DNA from: an uncultured Fibrobacter sp.
GTDB lineage: Bacteria > Fibrobacterota > Fibrobacteria > Fibrobacterales > Fibrobacteraceae
DNA length: 64,000 bases
Direction: 5' to 3'
NCBI RefSeq assembly: GCF_947166265.1
Contig: NZ_CAMVDO010000002.1
Span: 62,001 to 126,000 of the forward strand
Shown here: piece by piece, positions 7,364 through 15,058 of the stretch
Position numbering within the stretch: the stretch's first letter is position 1
Layout of the letters: each line of letters opens with the position of its first letter
Translations under genes and position numbers: made by a program
The notes under the pieces: model-generated
Told to the model about the DNA's origin: nothing
The model's input: the letters and a program-made list of their open reading frames with translations, nothing else
Databases searched by the model: none

Positions 7364-8641
7364 TTAGACTTTATCCAAAGCCTGCGTGAGGTCGGCGATA
7401 ATGTCTTCGACATTTTCGATACCGACGCTGAAACGGATCAGGTCCGGTGCAACGCCTGCTTCAATCAACTGTTCGTCGCTGAGCTGACGGTGAGTGTGGC
7501 TAGCCGGGTGCAGCACGCAGCTGCGGGCGTCGGCCACGTGGGTCACGATGCAAATCATCTTGAGGCTGTCCATGAACTGGATGCTCTTTTCGCGGCCACC
7601 CTTGATGCCGAACGTGAGCACGCCGCACGGGAGCCCGCCCTTGAACTGCTTCTTGGCAAGTTCGTGGTACTTGTTGCCCTCGAGGCCCGCGTAATCGACC
7701 CAGGCCACCTTCGGGTGGTTCTGCAGGAACTTCGCGCAGGCGAGAGCGTTCTCGCAGTGGCGCGGCATGCGCAGGTGAAGCGTTTCAAGGCCAACGTTCA
7801 GCAGGAACGCGTTCTGCGGAGCCTGGATGCTGCCGAGGTCGCGCATGAGCTGGGCCGTAGCCTTCGTGATGAAGGCGCCCTTGCCGAAAGCCTTCGTGTA
7901 GGCAAGACCGTGGTAGCTCGGGTCCGGTTCGGTTAAGCCCTTGAACTTGTCGTGATGGGCTTCCCAGTCAAAGTTACCGCTATCCACGATGCAGCCACCG
8001 ACTGCCATGGCGTGGCCGTCCATGTACTTGGTGGTGGAATGCGTCACGATGTCCACGCCGAATTCAATCGGGCGGCAGAGAATCGGAGTCGGGAACGTGT
8101 TATCGACAATCATCGGCACACCGTGCTTGTGGGCGATATCCGCAAAGCGCTTGAGGTCCAGAATCTTGCCAGCCGGGTTTGCCACCGTCTCGCCGAAGAA
8201 GCACTTGGTGTTCGGGCGGAAAGCCTTTTCGATTTCTTCATCGCTCGCGTCCTGGTCCACGAACGTGCATTCGATGCCGAGCTTCTTCATGGTAACGCTG
8301 AAGAGGTTGCTCGTACCGCCGTAGATGGCGCTGGTGCTGATGAAGTGGTCGCCCGCCTCGCAGATGTTGAACACGGCGAAGAAGTTCGCCGCCTGACCGG
8401 AACTCGTGAGCATCGCAGCGACACCGCCTTCCATGGCCGCGATCTTGGATGCCACGGCATCGTTGGTGGGGTTCTGCAGGCGCGTGTAGAAGTAGCCGCT
8501 GGCCTTCAGGTCGAACAGGTCGGCCATCGCGTTGCTGGACTCGTACTTGAAAGTGGTGCTCTGGTAGATGGGGAGGACGCGCGGTTCGCCGTTTTTCGGC
8601 TGCCAGCCGCCCTGTACGCACAAAGTTTCGATCTTGGACAT
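7364..8641 (-). CDS. metY: O-acetylhomoserine sulfhydrylase (aminocarboxypropyltransferase)
   Basis: A PLP enzyme that makes homocysteine from O-acetylhomoserine and sulfide in methionine synthesis. It is 425 residues long, normal for MetY rather than MetB. Marks: PIYQSTTF near the N-terminus, YTRLQNPT, SSGQAANFFA, and VDNTFPTP. The PLP lysine lies in HSTTKYMDGHA. GIENVEDIIADL closes the protein. The ATG follows AAGAGG, and a TATATT box lies about 28 bases upstream. It is divergent from an EamA transporter; the shared region holds a 17-bp palindrome (8813-8829). Confidence 0.93.
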   Translation of the reverse strand: MSKIETLCVQGGWQPKNGEPRVLPIYQSTTFKYESSNAMADLFDLKASGYFYTRLQNPTNDAVASKIAAMEGGVAAMLTSSGQAANFFAVFNICEAGDHFISTSAIYGGTSNLFSVTMKKLGIECTFVDQDASDEEIEKAFRPNTKCFFGETVANPAGKILDLKRFADIAHKHGVPMIVDNTFPTPILCRPIEFGVDIVTHSTTKYMDGHAMAVGGCIVDSGNFDWEAHHDKFKGLTEPDPSYHGLAYTKAFGKGAFITKATAQLMRDLGSIQAPQNAFLLNVGLETLHLRMPRHCENALACAKFLQNHPKVAWVDYAGLEGNKYHELAKKQFKGGLPCGVLTFGIKGGREKSIQFMDSLKMICIVTHVADARSCVLHPASHTHRQLSDEQLIEAGVAPDLIRFSVGIENVEDIIADLTQALDKV

Positions 8642-8812
8642 TTTTGCCTCTTGTTAAAAACTCGTTTAAATATAGATAGCAGCCCATTTTCCGGCGACTA
8701 ACATATTTTTTGTATAGGCAAATATAGAAAAATGCTATTGCGCGTCAATGCGTTTATGCAAATACCCGCATACATTATTCCGATACCTACCTATAGTTTT
8801 TTACTATAACTA

Positions 8813-8829
8813 GAATTTCACTGAAATTC
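8813..8829. promoter_or_regulatory. Perfect 17-bp palindrome (candidate operator)
   Basis: GAATTTCA, one base, TGAAATTC. It lies 27 bases before the EamA start and directly after a TATAAC box (8805-8810), where a bound repressor would cover the transcription start. The only other gene served by this region is metY. Confidence 0.5.
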
Positions 8830-8855
8830 GCAACAAAAAACTATTTTTGTTTTCG

Positions 8856-9767
8856 ATGATACCCAGTCGCAACAGTCTCGCCTTTTGGCATTTGCTCGCC
8901 ATTATCACCATCACCTTTTGGGGCACGAGTTTCGTGAGCACGAAGGTGCTCCTGAATCATGGCTTTTCGGCGGTGCAGATTTTTTCGTTGCGTTTTGCGA
9001 TTACCTACTTAATCCTTTTAGCGGCAAGCCATAAGCAATTCCGCAGCAAGAACTGGAAACATGAACTGATTCTGTTCATCAGCGGCATCACAGGCTGTAC
9101 ACTTTATTTTTGGACCGAAAATACGGCACTTTCATTTTCGCCGTCGAGCAATGTGGCACTCATTATTTGCGCAAACCCGTTGCTCATTCTGATTTTCGGA
9201 GGAATCTTCTATAAGAGCGAACGCCTTGGAAAGCGACAGATTCTAGGATGCCTCGTCACATTTGTCGGCATGGTGCTGGTGGTGTTGAACGGCAAGTTCG
9301 TCTTGAAGCTTTCGCCCGTAGGCGACTTGCTTGCCTGCAGCGCCGGAGTCATGTGGGCGATCTATTCGCTAGTCGTGAAGCAGTTGAACGGCAAGTACAA
9401 TTCGCTGTTCATTACGCGAAAGATGTTTTTCTACGGAACACTGATGTCTATCCCCGCCTTGTTCATCGAGGCGCACGGAGACATTTCGAAGGTACTTGAC
9501 ATTCCGTGGCAGAACTTTATGGAGCCGGTTGTCGCTTTTAACTTTTTGTGCCTTACGGTATGTTGTTCGTTATTTGGATATCTTATCTGGAATAACGTAC
9601 TGAAACAACTCGGTACGGTTCTAGCAAGCAACTACGGCTATGTAGCGCCCCTGATTACCATGATTACGGCAGCGATCGCCCTTGGAGAGCGCATTACGCC
9701 CATCGCGATTGCAGGAGCCGGTGCCATTATCATAGGAATGCTTCTGGCGGAATTCAAGCGGAAGTAG
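8856..9767 (+). CDS. EamA/DMT-family inner-membrane transporter
   Basis: About ten hydrophobic helices arranged as two similar halves, each with the EamA pattern: WGTSFVSTKVLL in the first half and WAIYSLVVKQL in the second. The end (ALGERITPIAIAGAGAIIIG) is typical of the family. The ATG at 8856 is preferred to the TTG at 8847. Family members export amino acids or other small metabolites, but the substrate cannot be read from sequence. The position opposite metY hints at a sulfur or amino-acid link only by inference. Confidence 0.85.
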   Translation: MIPSRNSLAFWHLLAIITITFWGTSFVSTKVLLNHGFSAVQIFSLRFAITYLILLAASHKQFRSKNWKHELILFISGITGCTLYFWTENTALSFSPSSNVALIICANPLLILIFGGIFYKSERLGKRQILGCLVTFVGMVLVVLNGKFVLKLSPVGDLLACSAGVMWAIYSLVVKQLNGKYNSLFITRKMFFYGTLMSIPALFIEAHGDISKVLDIPWQNFMEPVVAFNFLCLTVCCSLFGYLIWNNVLKQLGTVLASNYGYVAPLITMITAAIALGERITPIAIAGAGAIIIGMLLAEFKRK

Positions 9768-9769
9768 AA

Positions 9770-10012
9770 TTACTCGATTTCGGTAAAGCGATCGACCAGG
9801 GTACCGTCGGCAAGCGTCACTTGACTTTCAAAGTCTTCGCGGGCGCGCACCCACAAGGTGCCCTTCGGGTGGTCGGGCGTTTCGTACTCGCTGCGGTAAA
9901 CCACCAAAGGCTTGACCGTTTCACAATCGAGCGCGTTCGACTCGATGACCGTATAGGTCATCGTTTCTTTTTTATAGTGGCGGTACCTGTGGCCGGCAAT
10001 TGCTTTTGACAT
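9770..10012 (-). CDS. DUF1653 small protein
   Basis: An 80-residue protein matching the DUF1653 pattern: YRHYKKETMTYTVIE, LVVYRSEY, GTLWVRAREDF, and a final DRFTEIE. The biochemical role of the family is unknown. It starts one base after the patatin stop and ends the six-gene operon that begins at 17685. Confidence 0.8.
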   Translation of the reverse strand: MSKAIAGHRYRHYKKETMTYTVIESNALDCETVKPLVVYRSEYETPDHPKGTLWVRAREDFESQVTLADGTLVDRFTEIE

Positions 10013-10013
10013 A

Positions 10014-10883
10014 TTACTTTTCCAGAAATTCCATCAGGCTTGGCATAAGGGCTTTCATGTCGCGCACACCCATATCGTAGAGTTTCACGAGTTTCGACTT
10101 GTCCTTTTCGAGGCGTGAAATATCGAACGTTTCGGTCGGGCGGATTCTGAAAGTCGTTCCGCGCCTGCACCATTCATCAAGCGTTTCAAGGCACTGGTTA
10201 TAGCGAATGTGGCGCGTACGTGCCGCCTCGATAAATTTCGGGTACTTGCGGTAAAGAATCTTGAACAGGGGAATCATCGAGTTCGGTTTCTTGATAAAGC
10301 CCTCGGGCTGCGTCACGATAACGACCTGCTTTTCAAAGCCCTTCTGCGCCATGATTTCGAACGGGATACTATCGGCAATACCACCGTCTAGAAGCTTCAT
10401 TCCGTTCAGTTCCACAATGTGGCTCATCAGCGGAAGGGAGGCCGACGCACGGATGTTGTCCATGTCTTCGGTCTTGTCGAGGTCTCGCGTCAAGAGGTAC
10501 TCACCCTCGCCCGTTTCAAGGTTCGTTGCCACCGCGTAAAAATCCGAGACGGCGGCATTCTCACGGAATTTTTCGAAATCAAACGGATCGACCACGCGCG
10601 GAATCTGGTTGTAGCAGAAATCGTAATCGAAGAATTCACCCGTACGGATCATGTTGCGCCAACTCATGTACCGCTTGTCCGCCGAATGGATCACGTCAAG
10701 GCGCTTGTTCCTTTCGCGCTGTTCCGACAAGAAACTGCAGAGATGCGTGGCCCCGGCCGATGTCCCAGAATAGCCCCCGAACTGGAGTCCGTTATCGAGC
10801 ATGACATCCAGGACTCCCGCAAGATACGCCCCGCGCATACCACCCCCTTCGAGAGCGAGCGCCACATTCCTATACATCGCCAT
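10014..10883 (-). CDS. Patatin-like phospholipase
   Basis: A lipid acyl hydrolase with a Ser-Asp dyad. The oxyanion loop EGGGMRGAY is near residue 10, the nucleophile is in YSGTSAGA, and the aspartate is in DGGIADS. The ATG at 10883 shares one base with the Nudix stop (TGATG), which decides this start over a longer reading. It resembles bacterial YjjU-type patatins of about 290 residues. No signal peptide is seen, so it is probably cytoplasmic and acts at the membrane face. It belongs to the kinase/BMP operon, so the neighbours may control it. Confidence 0.88.
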   Translation of the reverse strand: MAMYRNVALALEGGGMRGAYLAGVLDVMLDNGLQFGGYSGTSAGATHLCSFLSEQRERNKRLDVIHSADKRYMSWRNMIRTGEFFDYDFCYNQIPRVVDPFDFEKFRENAAVSDFYAVATNLETGEGEYLLTRDLDKTEDMDNIRASASLPLMSHIVELNGMKLLDGGIADSIPFEIMAQKGFEKQVVIVTQPEGFIKKPNSMIPLFKILYRKYPKFIEAARTRHIRYNQCLETLDEWCRRGTTFRIRPTETFDISRLEKDKSKLVKLYDMGVRDMKALMPSLMEFLEK

Positions 10884-11419
10884 CAGGCATTCTCCATCAG
10901 CCACAAGAAATCTTTCGGGTGTTCCACGAACTTTTCCGGATGCAGCTTGTGCTTTGCGAAAAATTCTTCGCGCGTCATCCATACAAATCCGTCGACTTCA
11001 CCCGGCTGCGGCACGAGAGATTCCACCTCAACGTCCGAGAGCGTTATCTTGTAGACATCGTAATATTCATTGTCGAGGTAGGAGCCGCCGTTAAGCACGC
11101 TTTCGTGCTTAGCCTCGAATACATATTCGAGGTCGCGCGAACTTTTCTGCACGCCCAGTTCTTCTCTGAGTTCGCGCACGGCGGCGTTCACGCTGCTGTC
11201 ACCCGCCGAAATATGCCCCGCACAGCTCGTATCGAAAAGCCCCGGATTATTCTCCTTGACGCGGCTACGCAGCTGAAACAGAATCCGTCCCTTACCGTCA
11301 AACGCCCAGATATGCACCGTGCGATGCCAAAGACCTTCGGAATGCACTCGAGTACGTCCGCAAGAAAATCCGGCAGGCGATCCATCCGCATTCAACACGT
11401 CAATCTGTTCTTCTGTCAT
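10883..11419 (-). CDS. Nudix hydrolase (isopentenyl isomerase-like subgroup)
   Basis: The Nudix box is visible as G-HISAGDSSVNAAVRELREELG, with the REL and EELG metal ligands intact. The N-terminal DVLNADGSPAGFSCGRTRVH and LWHRTVHIWAFDGKG are typical of the YfcD/IDI-like subgroup that handles diphosphate-linked substrates. It is 178 residues long. Its start overlaps the kinase stop by four bases and its stop overlaps the patatin start by one. The substrate is not readable. Confidence 0.87.
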   Translation of the reverse strand: MTEEQIDVLNADGSPAGFSCGRTRVHSEGLWHRTVHIWAFDGKGRILFQLRSRVKENNPGLFDTSCAGHISAGDSSVNAAVRELREELGVQKSSRDLEYVFEAKHESVLNGGSYLDNEYYDVYKITLSDVEVESLVPQPGEVDGFVWMTREEFFAKHKLHPEKFVEHPKDFLWLMENA

Positions 11420-13974
11420 ATACGTTCCTTCAAAGACCGCAGCAGGTCGGTGTATTTCAAGATCATTTCGTCATGGTAAGCATGCACATAACTATAGTCG
11501 CCCCCGTTACAGGCGAATTCCAGCGACTTCGCGCGGCTCGCAATGTCAATCGCCCCTATGAAAAGAGCTCTCGACTTGAGAATTCGCACCATCAGGCGAT
11601 AATTTTCAAAATCTTCCGCCTTCAGGAACCTCTCCAATTCATCGATGCAGGATCGTTCCACAAAGGCCTTTATCTTTTGGCGATAAAGCGTCACGTTCCT
11701 TTCGCAACACTCCATTCCCACCTGGACATTCAGCAGGCCTTCTACCCTCATGGCCTCCAGATCATCCGGCAAGGACGGCATTTCCAAAGGTTGCGCCGCC
11801 ATGGTCCCCGCATCGCGCAATTCCTGATCCACACCATCGATCAATCCGTTCAAGGACTTTTCACGTTCCAACGTATTTTCCTTTACGGTCAAATCCTCGT
11901 CCGTATCCGAGTCGTACCAACGAATTAAGTTTTCCGGCAGGTACTTGAGCAACATGGTAAACAAGGCGTCTTCACGTATCGGCTTCGTCAAGAAATCGGC
12001 ATAACCCGCCTGCTTGCAAATCTCACGAGCCTTCGTATCGGCAAGGCCGGTAAGCATCACGATCGGGGAACTCGCATTCGGATGGTTCGGCAAGCTTTTC
12101 ATAATAGACAGAAGATTCATTCCGTCAATGACCGGCATCGTATGGTCCAGGAATACGATATTGTAATAGGAGCGTTTGAACTTTTCGATAGCCTCCATTC
12201 CATTACTCACCGCATCGAGACAAATGTGGGTTTCCTTCAAGATTCCCTCGATAACGCGCAGGTTCATGGGAACTTCGTCAATCACAAGGATAGATGCCGT
12301 CGGAGCATAGAAATGCTTTCCCCCATTTCCCGTGGTCGCCACCATTTCCTCGTAACGGCGCATAAAGTCACCCATCGGTTCATACTTCACCACCTTCTGC
12401 GGCAGCGCAATCACATACGCAGGCGAACCATCCAGAGTTCCATCTTCACGGAATTCCCCCTGCATCAAGTGGACAAGCCGCTTTACAAGAATCAGGCCGA
12501 TTCCCGTCCAGCCATGTCCAGAATCAGGCACCGTAATCGTCAAGGTGACCGAGCTGTCCGAAATCTCGTCGGCAGAGCCGATAACGTCACGTTCAAACCC
12601 CACGACAATCTTTGCTGTTTCTGCCGGCAAAAGCATTTCCGCATTCCAGAAAATATTTCCAAAAATCTGGCGCAGGCGCATTTCGTCGCCCAACAACCTT
12701 GTCGGAAGCGAAGGCTCCACTTGCAAGGTAAAGTTGAACTTCTTGTTCCTATTGCGCGCAATCGTAAAGCAACTGCTCAAAATCGCGAACAGGTCGTATT
12801 CCGCCGGAACAATTTCGAGTTCATGGGTTGCCGCCTTGGAATAGTCGATCAAGTTGTCCGCAAGGGCAAGCAGGCTCTGTCCTGCATCCTGCATTTCATG
12901 GGCATATTCCTTTACAGACGCATCCGAACTTTCGCGGCGAATAACGGATCCCATTCCCATAATTCCCGAAACGGGCGAACGAATTTCCTGCCCCACCTGC
13001 TCCAACAGCGCCAAGTGTTCCTGGCGCAGGCGTTCCATGGGAACAGCATTTTCAACCGTCCGGCGACGCTCCCGGTGTTTACGGTCGATCATGAACCAGA
13101 CGACAAGCACCATCAAGAATAGCAGCACCAGCAAGCCCACGACCCAGAAAACCAGGAAGGCAATGCTTTTCATGCCCTTCGCGATATGCGCCCTGGACAC
13201 CATCCCCGCAAGCGAGAATTCCGGACGCATCAAGTCTGCACGGTAGAAATAGTAGCGTTCGCCATCGACTTCGCCACCCGATACCGCCACCGAAGTCTTC
13301 TTGAGCATCACCTTCAGGTCGCCGTAAATCTTGTTGTAATCCTGGGCCTGCCAGGCCGAATCATTCCACCATTTTCCCTTTAGCGCCTCCAGGACCACAT
13401 CTTCATCGTCATTCAAAACAGCGGCAAAGCATTTTTCACGGACGCAGTCCGTATGGAAAAAGCCATCCATCGAATGTCCGTAGTGTAACTTGAACAAGAC
13501 ATAGCGTACGTTACGGCCATGATAAACGGGAACACTGAGCAAAAGTCCCTTTCCGTGCCGGAAACAGACGGATGGCTTACCGTGGAACGATTCCACGACG
13601 CACCTAAAATCACTCACCGAAATCTGGTCCTCTGGATTATCTACAAAAAGTTCCCCCTCTAACGACATGATTCCATAGCGAATATCTTCTTCGTCATTCT
13701 GGCTGTTCCTAACGACATAATCCATGTGTTCGAAGTCGTCTTCGATATGCTTCGCCATTACCGAAAGAGCATCCAAGCGAACACGGACTTTTTCGTTGAC
13801 AAGTTCCGCCATCAAAGACGCCTGACGCGACAGCTGACGCATCGCGTAGGCATCCATCAGGGTATCCAGCTTTACACGGAGCAAAATGCACATCAGGCAA
13901 AGAATAAAGGTGACTATGGCAATCCATACCACCAGCCTGTAATTGAACCGAGTCGATCTAGGGTTTAAGTCCAT
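11416..13974 (-). CDS. Hybrid sensor kinase-response regulator lacking the catalytic histidine (first pseudokinase)
   Basis: The start at 13974 follows AAGGGAG and overlaps the BMP gene by 17 bases. Two membrane helices (about 15-35 and 270-295) flank a periplasmic sensor. The dimerisation helix reads VGQEIRSPVSGIMGM, where families have the H-E-I-R-T-P box, so His is replaced by Gln at about residue 329. The ATP-binding part is eroded: the N-box is IFGNIFWNAE, only a DSGHG remnant of G1 remains and the F-box is missing. The receiver domain looks functional (Asp in FLDHTMPVIDG, Lys in LTKPI). A C-terminal HPt-like helix has Arg where His is expected (MVRILKSRA). Confidence 0.85.
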   Translation of the reverse strand: MDLNPRSTRFNYRLVVWIAIVTFILCLMCILLRVKLDTLMDAYAMRQLSRQASLMAELVNEKVRVRLDALSVMAKHIEDDFEHMDYVVRNSQNDEEDIRYGIMSLEGELFVDNPEDQISVSDFRCVVESFHGKPSVCFRHGKGLLLSVPVYHGRNVRYVLFKLHYGHSMDGFFHTDCVREKCFAAVLNDDEDVVLEALKGKWWNDSAWQAQDYNKIYGDLKVMLKKTSVAVSGGEVDGERYYFYRADLMRPEFSLAGMVSRAHIAKGMKSIAFLVFWVVGLLVLLFLMVLVVWFMIDRKHRERRRTVENAVPMERLRQEHLALLEQVGQEIRSPVSGIMGMGSVIRRESSDASVKEYAHEMQDAGQSLLALADNLIDYSKAATHELEIVPAEYDLFAILSSCFTIARNRNKKFNFTLQVEPSLPTRLLGDEMRLRQIFGNIFWNAEMLLPAETAKIVVGFERDVIGSADEISDSSVTLTITVPDSGHGWTGIGLILVKRLVHLMQGEFREDGTLDGSPAYVIALPQKVVKYEPMGDFMRRYEEMVATTGNGGKHFYAPTASILVIDEVPMNLRVIEGILKETHICLDAVSNGMEAIEKFKRSYYNIVFLDHTMPVIDGMNLLSIMKSLPNHPNASSPIVMLTGLADTKAREICKQAGYADFLTKPIREDALFTMLLKYLPENLIRWYDSDTDEDLTVKENTLEREKSLNGLIDGVDQELRDAGTMAAQPLEMPSLPDDLEAMRVEGLLNVQVGMECCERNVTLYRQKIKAFVERSCIDELERFLKAEDFENYRLMVRILKSRALFIGAIDIASRAKSLEFACNGGDYSYVHAYHDEMILKYTDLLRSLKERI

Positions 13975-15058
13975 CGACAACTCCCTTGACATACCAGTCG
14001 AAATGGTTGAGCAAATCATCGTCTGTCATACTTTCACCCTTTTCGACACGCAAAACACCATGATTGTCCACCAAAGGCCCCTGGAACACATCAAACGTTC
14101 CATACTTTAGACGTTCCCATTCGCGGTTCACCATTTGACGCACACTGTCGGGAACATGCTCCGACATCGGCGCAAGATCGATGAGCCCGCTTTCTAGCCC
14201 GAGCCAATAATTTTTCCCCATGGGCTTTCCCTGCAGGGCATCGTTGATGCAAGGTTCGTATATAACCTCCCAATGCCAAATTGGAGCGGTCAAGAAATGT
14301 TTCGGGAAACGCGCCGAATTATCCTTGTTGTAGCCCACGATCCATATATTTTTTTCGTCCGCAATTTCGTAGGGAGAAAGAGCGTTCACGTGAGCCGTCA
14401 ATACGTCAATCTTATGCTTATCGATCAAGTCGCGCGTCGCATCGGCCGCCATAGACTCGTCGCCCCAGGAATTACTCCAACTTACATAGACCTTTGCCTC
14501 CGGGTTCACCCTCTGCACTCCAAGAGCAAAGGCGTTGATTCCTCTATTCACCTCAGAATAGTTGAAGGCCGCGATATAGCCAATCTTATTCGTCTTCGTC
14601 TTTGCGCCGGCCACCATCCCCGATAAATAGCGCATCTGGTAAATACGGCCGAAGAAGGTCGACAAATTAGAAGCCGTACGTACCCCAGTCGCATGGAGGA
14701 AACTCACCTCGGGGTGCTTACGCGCCACGTTCAGCGCCATACTTCCGTACCCGTTCGAATTCGCTATTATAATTTTTGCACCATTACGAATTGCCTTTTC
14801 CATAATGGAACTCGCCGTCGAATCCGTCGGGACATTTTCGCAGTAGTCCATTTCAAGATTCAACCGTTCCGCGACACGTTCCAGGGCCTCATAATGCGAT
14901 TCATTCCAGCTGTGGTCACCGCTAAAGCCCGTCATCACGACAGCGACTCCTCTTTTCTGCCTGGAATCGGACCTTTCAAAATCCTGATCGCGCACGGCAA
15001 GGATTCCCGCCATAATCAGAAGTACGATCACCGAAGAAATTCCAATCCAACGAATCAC
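13958..15058 (-). CDS. BMP-family (PnrA-like) periplasmic binding protein, membrane-anchored
   Basis: Matches the BMP/Med family of nucleoside-type binding proteins: VVMTGFSGDHSWNESHYEAL, a run of NSNGYGSMALNVARKHP, GRIYQMRYLSGMVAGAKT, and NKIGYIAAFNYSEVNRGINAFALG. The N-terminal hydrophobic segment (WIGISSVIVLLIMAGILAV) has no lipobox cysteine, so it is probably a signal anchor. No ABC permease or ATPase gene is adjacent. It overlaps hybrid kinases on both sides, so it is more likely a ligand-sensing partner than a transport component. Confidence 0.85.
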   Translation of the reverse strand: MIRWIGISSVIVLLIMAGILAVRDQDFERSDSRQKRGVAVVMTGFSGDHSWNESHYEALERVAERLNLEMDYCENVPTDSTASSIMEKAIRNGAKIIIANSNGYGSMALNVARKHPEVSFLHATGVRTASNLSTFFGRIYQMRYLSGMVAGAKTKTNKIGYIAAFNYSEVNRGINAFALGVQRVNPEAKVYVSWSNSWGDESMAADATRDLIDKHKIDVLTAHVNALSPYEIADEKNIWIVGYNKDNSARFPKHFLTAPIWHWEVIYEPCINDALQGKPMGKNYWLGLESGLIDLAPMSEHVPDSVRQMVNREWERLKYGTFDVFQGPLVDNHGVLRVEKGESMTDDDLLNHFDWYVKGVVDGLKP

